Source of the DNA: Clostridia bacterium
GTDB lineage: Bacteria > Bacillota_A > Clostridia > Christensenellales > CAG-138
NCBI GenBank assembly: GCA_017553815.1
Contig: JAFZJT010000048.1
Coordinates: 1-19,040 of the forward strand
Direction: 5' to 3'
Length of the DNA stretch: 19,040 bases
Shown: positions 13,885-19,040 of the stretch, piece after piece
How the letters are laid out: the number at the start of each line of letters is the position of its first letter
Position numbering within the stretch: position 1 is the stretch's first letter
Made by a program: the position numbers and the translations under genes
The notes under the pieces: model-generated
Databases searched by the model: none
Told to the model about the DNA's origin: nothing
Seen by the model: only the letters and a program-made list of their open reading frames with translations

Positions 13885-13928
13885 ATTGCAGGATAATCAC
13901 TAATTATCCACCGATTATGTGAGAAAGG
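13885..13928 (+). repeat. Left 44-bp inverted repeat
   Basis: Starts attgcaggataatc and ends ttatgtgagaaagg; identical in reverse complement to 18715-18758. It contains GGATAAT-CACTA-ATTATCC, a dyad with a 5-base centre (or 6-bp arms around a 7-base centre) like a tyrosine-recombinase core site. It also carries the GAGAAAGG ribosome binding site of the adjacent gene. Confidence 0.95.
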
Positions 13929-13935
13929 TTACAAT

Positions 13936-16266
13936 ATGAAAGTGCTAGACTGGATAAAGAATCTAAGTACCACAGAAGCAGCGGAGGTTTTGGCGATAAT
14001 CACGGCATTTGTGAGTGCCTGTTCATGGATAATAAAGCGGCTTCGTCCCAGAGGATATAAGCGAGCTATATATTACAACTCAAGAGCTATCTTCACAGAT
14101 AGAATTGATAGTTTGCAAGAAATAATCACTTCGCTTCGCGAGAGAAAAAGAATAATTAACATCTATGGAAAGCGCGGCATCGGAAAAAGTGCTTTTTTAC
14201 GATATTTCTGTGATCTTACAAACCGCAGGCTAACAAGGGAGAACAAAAAAACAGCAGCCCCGAAATGCAAACTCCGGCTAATTAATGGATTGGCTATCTA
14301 CATTCACTTGTCGGGCGACGGGACTCAAAGTGTTGATGAGCAAATCGTTTCTCAAATAGTTTGTGCAGGCTCAACTATTTCTGAGATTGCTTTTAACATT
14401 GCTAAAACAAAATATAAACATATTTATATTGTTATTGATAACATTAACAACACTGGCTTAAGCAAAGACGTTGAGACGATTATTGATATTTTTCTATCTT
14501 CTTCTCAAAAATACTGTTTTATTGTTGGCTCAATCGAAAAGCTACCATTTTTAAACTTTAGCAATGAGTCGCAAATAAAATATATAGAGCTTCATGCGTT
14601 CTCAAAAAATGATCTTTTTGATTTTGCCAAGAATAATGGGAAATCGATTTCTTCTGAATGCTTAGCAAGAGTACTTGATTTCTCAGATGGACTCCCTGTT
14701 TTTATAACTCTTTTATTAAGCAACAGTTCAGACATGCTTTCTTCGATCCAATATGATAAAGGAAGAATAAATAGTTACATTAGCAGAATAATTTGCGATT
14801 TAAATGAGAACTGTCAAACATTAGCACAATATATAGCTTTTCTCAGCATTACAGAGTCAATTACTTCGGTTAATCGCCTAAAGGAACTTTGCGATGTTAA
14901 TATTGAGGACCTTTTGTCATTAGATCATAGCTCGTTAATTGAGCTTAATCGAAGAAATGGCACTATAAAGATGCACGAACTCTTTAGAAATTATTTCTGC
15001 TATCACCATCCAACCACAAAAGATATTATTGACAAGGTATATGAGTTTTTCCTTTCGTCTGGTAGCCTTTATGAGCAGGCATACTATTCTGTGTTTCAAG
15101 ATGCTGAAACTAATGACAGCATAATAAAGGCCGCTATTGATAGAGGAATAGATGAAGAAAACTATGCTTTTCTAATAATGATCGGTGAACATTTTAAGCA
15201 AATACATGATTTGGAGCTTTCCGACGTAAGTATGAGAGAAGAGACATTTCTAAATATTATTTATGGTTATGTAGAAGGGCTTATTGGAGTTGGAGACTAT
15301 CCGGCTGCACGCGAAGTTATAGACAGAACAAAAATATCTGCACGCTCATTTACTTCAGACCTACAGTTTCGTTTCTCAATTTCGGTAGCAAATCTGTATC
15401 ACTTGCAAAATGATTATGAAGAAGCAATAGCAACTTATCAGATTTTACTCGATCATGCGCGCTCAGATAATCATTTCAATCTCTATCAATCACAATGCTT
15501 ATATGGAATTGCACATTCATTGCGCCATAAGGGGTATGATCTGGAGCAATCAATCATGAAATACGATGAGGCAATCCTATATGCAGAGCAATTTGGTCAA
15601 AAAAGTATTGCAATAAAATGTATGCGAGAAAAGTTAATAATACTTTTATGCCAGAATCGTGTAAACGAGGCTAAAACTTTGCACCAAAAAATATGGCTTC
15701 AGATTAAGCATCTCCCAAAAGATGGTTATAAGCAAACTAGGTTATCCGTTTTGAAAACGGAGGCAAATTACCTGCTTTCAACAAGAAAAGACAAATCGGA
15801 ACTTGAATTAACACTTTTAAATAGAGTCTATTCTGAATACAAAGCCCAGAGAAAACGACTTCAGTACAATTTGTGTTTTCAGATAGGCGAACACTTTCGA
15901 AGCATTGGAGACCTTAAAACAGCAGAAGATTATTATAATATTTCATTATCTTTTTCTAAGAAAAACCATGATAGAAACTTAGAATCATTGTCAACAATTG
16001 CCATTATTATCTGCGAATTGGCTGGAGAAACATATGATAAAAAGAGTTTGGAAGAAAGAACGATTAATTGTATAGAGCTTTGCGACAAGCATGAGCTATA
16101 TACCAACAAATTATTAGCAGAATTGTTGCTTGCTTATCTTGATAATACTTGCCCAGATGCATTTACCACAAGTGAATTAAAGCGGATTAAGTATTATAGA
16201 GCATTAAAACTAGCCGATAGTATGTGCAAAGAATCCCTGCAACAATTAGATCTATATCTGATGTAA
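13936..16266 (+). CDS. Membrane-anchored STAND-type NTPase with TPR-like repeats
   Basis: 776 residues; AGAAAGG 7 bases before the ATG. A single predicted membrane helix near residues 17-36 is followed by a basic stretch. The NTPase core has Walker A GKRGIGKS (78-85), Walker B IYIVIDNINN (163-172), a sensor-like CFIVGS (194-199) and a GLP motif (252-254) before a probable winged-helix region ending in MHELFRNYF. The C-terminal half (about 400-770) is helical with TPR-like units such as GDYPAAREVIDR, NDYEEAIATYQIL and GDLKTAEDYYNISLSF. STAND proteins are signal-triggered switches, and several act in phage defence; no toxic effector domain other than the membrane segment is evident. It is the unit currently joined to the promoter at 13855-13883. 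Confidence 0.85.
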   Translation: MKVLDWIKNLSTTEAAEVLAIITAFVSACSWIIKRLRPRGYKRAIYYNSRAIFTDRIDSLQEIITSLRERKRIINIYGKRGIGKSAFLRYFCDLTNRRLTRENKKTAAPKCKLRLINGLAIYIHLSGDGTQSVDEQIVSQIVCAGSTISEIAFNIAKTKYKHIYIVIDNINNTGLSKDVETIIDIFLSSSQKYCFIVGSIEKLPFLNFSNESQIKYIELHAFSKNDLFDFAKNNGKSISSECLARVLDFSDGLPVFITLLLSNSSDMLSSIQYDKGRINSYISRIICDLNENCQTLAQYIAFLSITESITSVNRLKELCDVNIEDLLSLDHSSLIELNRRNGTIKMHELFRNYFCYHHPTTKDIIDKVYEFFLSSGSLYEQAYYSVFQDAETNDSIIKAAIDRGIDEENYAFLIMIGEHFKQIHDLELSDVSMREETFLNIIYGYVEGLIGVGDYPAAREVIDRTKISARSFTSDLQFRFSISVANLYHLQNDYEEAIATYQILLDHARSDNHFNLYQSQCLYGIAHSLRHKGYDLEQSIMKYDEAILYAEQFGQKSIAIKCMREKLIILLCQNRVNEAKTLHQKIWLQIKHLPKDGYKQTRLSVLKTEANYLLSTRKDKSELELTLLNRVYSEYKAQRKRLQYNLCFQIGEHFRSIGDLKTAEDYYNISLSFSKKNHDRNLESLSTIAIIICELAGETYDKKSLEERTINCIELCDKHELYTNKLLAELLLAYLDNTCPDAFTTSELKRIKYYRALKLADSMCKESLQQLDLYLM

Positions 16267-17508
16267 CGAATCCATTATTCCTTGCCGTATTTCATTTGGA
16301 AAAGTAAACTTGAGATTTTTAGGAGGGAGTTGGCTTTTAAGCTCAATTATTCGTTGCTGGTTAGGTTGTTTTTCTCGTAATTCATTAAGAATACCGCAAA
16401 TAAGTAAAAGAGCGTTTTCCTCCCATCCATACCGCGCTATTTCTTGTGTTCCGAGTCGTATACCAGAATTACGAAATAAAGCCTTCTCTTTCTTATTAAG
16501 GGTAACACCATATCGTATTGCATTTCTAAAAATTCGAGTCATCTCTTGCGTATTGCAAAAAATAAAAAGCTGATGAGTTTCGCTATATTGTCTTTTTATT
16601 CTTGCAACATCAAATCCATTCATTTCTAATAATTCACCAAGTTTGTTTGAGGTTTTAAGTATTTGGGTAGAATACTCATGACCGAAGAATTCTACCTCTA
16701 TCAGAGAAAACAGCAGACTTGCAACTTGATGCATTTGTGTATGACGTAGATACAGAGGGTTAATCTTTGAATCCATTTTTTTATACAGATCTTCATTTTG
16801 CGTCAAGATCAGCCCTGACGCTGGTCCAGGAATAGTTTTATGCGTTCCCCCAAAAAGAACGGTGTTTTTTAGATTAATTGGATTCGGAGATACTCCACCT
16901 GCAATTAGCCCCATTGTTTGGCTTACATCATAAAGTAAAACGCATTTATCTAAATTCAGTTGTGCGACATCAAGTGGGTGAATAATATCTGATGGAGCGA
17001 GTAATACATAATTTATTTTTTTGTCATTTATTAATTGATTAGCCGCTGAATAATTAATATCCCATTTTTCATGATCGTATGGTAGTTCATACACATCTAA
17101 CCCTAGCCGTTCACAAACCGGTTGTACCGATGGGTGACCTCCCCATGCTGCAGGTAAAATTGCCACTTTATCATTGAGCTTCGTTAGTGACATCAAAATC
17201 GTTGTCAAGCAATTCATTCCGGAAAGAGTGCGAGCATCGGCGAAACATTTTCCAAACAAAACATTACATTCCTCATGAATCATCGAATAGATTGGAAACA
17301 GGAACTGACTTCCAATGAAATTGCTTTCTAAATTGAAACTGTAAGCACTACCCATTATGTATCGTTCTTGAAAGTCTCCCGATAAAGGCAGTTTGCTGAA
17401 TTCTGAAATCACATTCTCTGCTGCACATAATGGTACCGTACTCCTATAGTATTCTTTACATTTACTCAGACTATTTTGAAGCAGCGTAATCTTATCTTCC
17501 TGTTTCAT
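16252..17508 (-). CDS. SHMT-like PLP-dependent enzyme
   Basis: 418 residues from the ATG at 17508 (GAGGA about 8 bases upstream; 17-bp overlap with the preceding phnM-like gene). Fold-type I PLP enzyme of the serine hydroxymethyltransferase family: CAAENVIS (family ASENF, Glu31), DARTLSGMN, GGHPS, LLYDVSQTMGLIAGGVSPNP with Asp194, the PLP-lysine motif GGTHKTIPGPASGLIL with Lys224, and IRLGTQEIARYG near the end. Two family features differ: the His of DxAH is Gln197 (DVSQ), and the Tyr-rich YAEGYPG..YYGG folate/substrate segment is replaced by ERYIMGSAYSFNLES. PLP chemistry should be possible, but ordinary folate-dependent serine-glycine conversion is doubtful. Coupled to the PhnM-like gene, so both probably act on one pathway. 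Confidence 0.83.
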   Translation of the reverse strand: MKQEDKITLLQNSLSKCKEYYRSTVPLCAAENVISEFSKLPLSGDFQERYIMGSAYSFNLESNFIGSQFLFPIYSMIHEECNVLFGKCFADARTLSGMNCLTTILMSLTKLNDKVAILPAAWGGHPSVQPVCERLGLDVYELPYDHEKWDINYSAANQLINDKKINYVLLAPSDIIHPLDVAQLNLDKCVLLYDVSQTMGLIAGGVSPNPINLKNTVLFGGTHKTIPGPASGLILTQNEDLYKKMDSKINPLYLRHTQMHQVASLLFSLIEVEFFGHEYSTQILKTSNKLGELLEMNGFDVARIKRQYSETHQLFIFCNTQEMTRIFRNAIRYGVTLNKKEKALFRNSGIRLGTQEIARYGWEENALLLICGILNELREKQPNQQRIIELKSQLPPKNLKFTFPNEIRQGIMDSLHQI

Positions 17509-18724
17509 AGCATATTTCCTCGTAATTGAGTTGCAGTCGATTGATTCCATCTACATAGGTTGATGTAACCAACGGTATACTTCCGTTTAATTTTACTATA
17601 ATTAAATCTGCTTTTTTCCCAGGTGAAATGCTTCCATATTTATCGTCAATTTTCACTGCACAAGCAGGGTAATATGTAGCGAATTTTACCGCTTCAACAA
17701 GTGAAATTGAGGATATTTTAGGAATATAGAATATTGTTTTAAGCAAAGCGGGCGAATAATAATCAGAACTCAATATTGTCGCTGTCTTATCAGACAACAA
17801 ATCAAGTGCAGATACATTTTGGTTATGAGATCCGTTTCTTAACACATTAGGAGCTCCAACCACGCAATAAAGCCCCTTTGCAAAAGCGCGTGCTGCGATG
17901 CATTTATTTAGAGGAAACTCACATATCTCTATCCCATGCTCTATCATAAAGTTTAATTGGTCTTCTGTTTCGACATCATGAAGGGCGAGCGGAACACCGC
18001 AATAGATGGCGCGGTTAACAAGGTTGGTTATTTGTTCTTGTGTTAGTAAAGGTTTATTTCGGCACCCCTCAATTATATCAGATATTCGTGATTCCGATAT
18101 TTCACCGTACTGTTTTAGAATCTCTGCCCTAAATGCTTCTAGATTCGCATATTGACCTTGCCCAGGAGTATGATTCATCAAGGACAATTCATGAATAACT
18201 CTTTGATCTAAAAGTGCATTTATGTCTTCACATGCTTCCACGGTGTTTAATTCAAGTCGAGCATGAAAACGATGGTGAATCAAGAGGTCTGCTTCATATT
18301 TATTAATCGCTTTCCCGATGCTAAGCATCTCATCAACAGATAAAGTGCGCGAGCAATTGCAAATCGTAGTGTTCGCAATAGATATAGAATGATAAATTGT
18401 TGTTATTCCCTGACCAATGAGTTGACGATCTGCCTCAAATAAAGCAATTTCGACAGGGAAAACAATCCCCTTTCTCGGGACAATTATGTTTTCTATCATA
18501 TCACTATGGATATCAATAAGGCCTGGAAGTATATACTGCCCATTACAATCGATCTTTTTAACTGTTTCAGACAGAGTCTGGACATCTTCTTCTGGAATAA
18601 TCGACTCTATTACAGTCCCGCAAACTATAACTGCATGAGCATATAGAGCTTCTGTTGGCGTTATTATTATGCCATTGATTAAAGCTGTTTTTCTTTCATC
18701 TATAGTAATCACACCCTTTCTCAC
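17492..18724 (-). CDS. phnM: PhnM-like amidohydrolase (phosphonate-type triphosphate diphosphatase family)
   Basis: Up to 410 residues from a GTG at 18724 inside the right repeat. A GTG at 18712 is an alternative; neither has ideal spacing from GAGAAAGG, so the start is uncertain. The match to PhnM is strong along the length: LPGLIDIHSDMIEN (H73, D75), HHRFHARLEL (H151, H154, E159), SLMNHTPGQGQYAN, LALHDVETED (H249, D250), GAPNVLRNGSHNQNVSA and ILSSDYYSPALL (D321). PhnM removes pyrophosphate from alpha-D-ribose-1-phosphonate triphosphates in the C-P lyase pathway. No other phn gene is in the window, so the substrate may differ. It overlaps the SHMT-like gene and forms a two-gene unit with no visible promoter in this orientation. 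Confidence 0.88.
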   Translation of the reverse strand: MRKGVITIDERKTALINGIIITPTEALYAHAVIVCGTVIESIIPEEDVQTLSETVKKIDCNGQYILPGLIDIHSDMIENIIVPRKGIVFPVEIALFEADRQLIGQGITTIYHSISIANTTICNCSRTLSVDEMLSIGKAINKYEADLLIHHRFHARLELNTVEACEDINALLDQRVIHELSLMNHTPGQGQYANLEAFRAEILKQYGEISESRISDIIEGCRNKPLLTQEQITNLVNRAIYCGVPLALHDVETEDQLNFMIEHGIEICEFPLNKCIAARAFAKGLYCVVGAPNVLRNGSHNQNVSALDLLSDKTATILSSDYYSPALLKTIFYIPKISSISLVEAVKFATYYPACAVKIDDKYGSISPGKKADLIIVKLNGSIPLVTSTYVDGINRLQLNYEEICYETGR

Positions 18725-18758
18725 ATAATCGGTGGATAATTAGTGATTATCCTGCAAT
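18715..18758 (-). repeat. Right 44-bp inverted repeat
   Basis: Exact reverse complement of 13885-13928. On the minus strand it supplies the leader and GAGAAAGG for the phnM-like gene, including its possible GTG start, but the bases just outside read CTTTATTATT rather than a -10 box. Confidence 0.95.
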
Positions 18759-18762
18759 AATA

Positions 18763-18790
18763 AAGCGACCGCCATTTCAAGCAGCCGCTT
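18763..18790 (-). terminator. Rho-independent terminator of the tyrosine recombinase gene
   Basis: On the minus strand AAGCGGCTGC (18790-18781), loop TTGAAATG, GCGGTCGCTT (18772-18763): ten pairs including two G-U, followed by TATTATTG. It ends recombinase transcripts four bases before the right repeat, so it also shields the phnM-like unit from read-through. Confidence 0.7.
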
Positions 18791-18856
18791 ATATCAGTTT
18801 AGTTCGGTTGTCAAACGCTCACTCGCTGCAACCCATTTTCAAGCTTGCTGAATCAT

Positions 18857-19040
18857 TTAGATATCGAAACTCATCTTGCCTCTCGGATGCTTTTCCGCCA
18901 AAATCATAGTCTGCTTGCCAACAGAAACATGGGTATAGATCTGCGTTGTTGATATTGAACTATGTCCAAGAAGCACTTGAATGTACCTGATATCCACACC
19001 CTCATCAAGCAGCGCCGTTGCAAACGTATGTCTGAACATA
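18857..19040 (-). CDS. Tyrosine recombinase (XerC/D-like integrase), C-terminal part only
   Basis: The last ~60 residues of a site-specific recombinase whose start lies beyond the window edge; the first visible Met is internal. It carries [20 protein letters not shown] (second catalytic Arg), LLGHSSIS (catalytic His) and TTQIYTHVS with the nucleophilic Tyr, followed by a short tail ending KMSFDI. This is the canonical end of phage-integrase-family enzymes. It lies 98 bases from the right 44-bp repeat, which makes it the best candidate for an invertase acting on the 13885-18758 segment. Its stop is followed by a terminator at 18763-18790. Confidence 0.93.
   Translation of the reverse strand, partial: MFRHTFATALLDEGVDIRYIQVLLGHSSISTTQIYTHVSVGKQTMILAEKHPRGKMSFDI

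Larger units (their letters stand above)
13885..18758. mobile_element. Putative invertible 4.9-kb segment
   Basis: Bounded by perfect 44-bp inverted repeats. It holds two transcription units reading inward and meeting tail-to-tail (stops overlap by 15 bp at 16252-16266). A promoter lies only outside the left end and a terminator plus tyrosine recombinase gene outside the right end. The segment is visibly richer in A/T than the agr and recombinase regions. The design is that of a promoter-choice DNA inversion; actual inversion is not shown by one sequence. Confidence 0.65.

Noticed and set aside
1..19040. CRISPR arrays, tRNA and rRNA genes
   Set aside because: No regularly spaced direct repeats and no tRNA cloverleaf or rRNA signatures were seen on reading the window.

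Overview
The window looks like accessory DNA from a low-to-mid GC Firmicute, most likely a gut Clostridia (Oscillospiraceae/Lachnospiraceae-like). The grounds are strong AGGAGG-type ribosome binding sites, ATGA/TGATATG gene coupling, an agr-type peptide quorum-sensing system, a dockerin-like fragment, and a serine-recombinase trio plus sigma-like regulator of the kind found in Tn1549-type integrative conjugative elements. No species is claimed.

Positions 1-5800 (minus strand) hold the integration/regulation end of an integrative element. In transcription order these are: a structured leader with a possible 13-codon leader peptide, a sigma-70-region-4-like regulator, a hairpin-rich non-coding stretch, two possible microproteins, a MazF/PemK toxin, a 50-residue protein and three consecutive large-serine-recombinase genes. 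The middle recombinase lacks the catalytic domain and the last runs off the window.

Positions 5855-10913 (minus strand) read as one polarised set: an AgrD-like autoinducer precursor, a secreted peptidoglycan-binding protein, a large lipoprotein, two ABC permeases and an ABC ATPase, then a degenerate dockerin-like frame. A ~104-bp MITE-like element sits just before the lipoprotein ribosome binding site. Divergently, positions 11223-13847 (plus strand) encode AgrC, AgrA and AgrB. The autoinducer gene is therefore split from agrCAB onto the opposite strand across a 300-bp region with a structured leader and mirrored promoter motifs.

Positions 13885-18758 are the most striking part: an AT-rich 4.9-kb segment bounded by perfect 44-bp inverted repeats. 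It contains two units facing each other tail-to-tail: a membrane-anchored STAND NTPase with TPR-like repeats (plus) and a PhnM-like amidohydrolase followed by an SHMT-like PLP enzyme (minus). The repeats carry the 5' leader of both units. A good sigma-A promoter lies only outside the left repeat; outside the right repeat there is instead a terminator, and beyond it the C-terminal end of a tyrosine recombinase. This predicts a recombinase-driven DNA inversion switch in which one fixed promoter expresses either the NTPase or the PhnM/SHMT pair. The repeats, genes, promoter and terminator are seen in the sequence; the inversion itself is inference.
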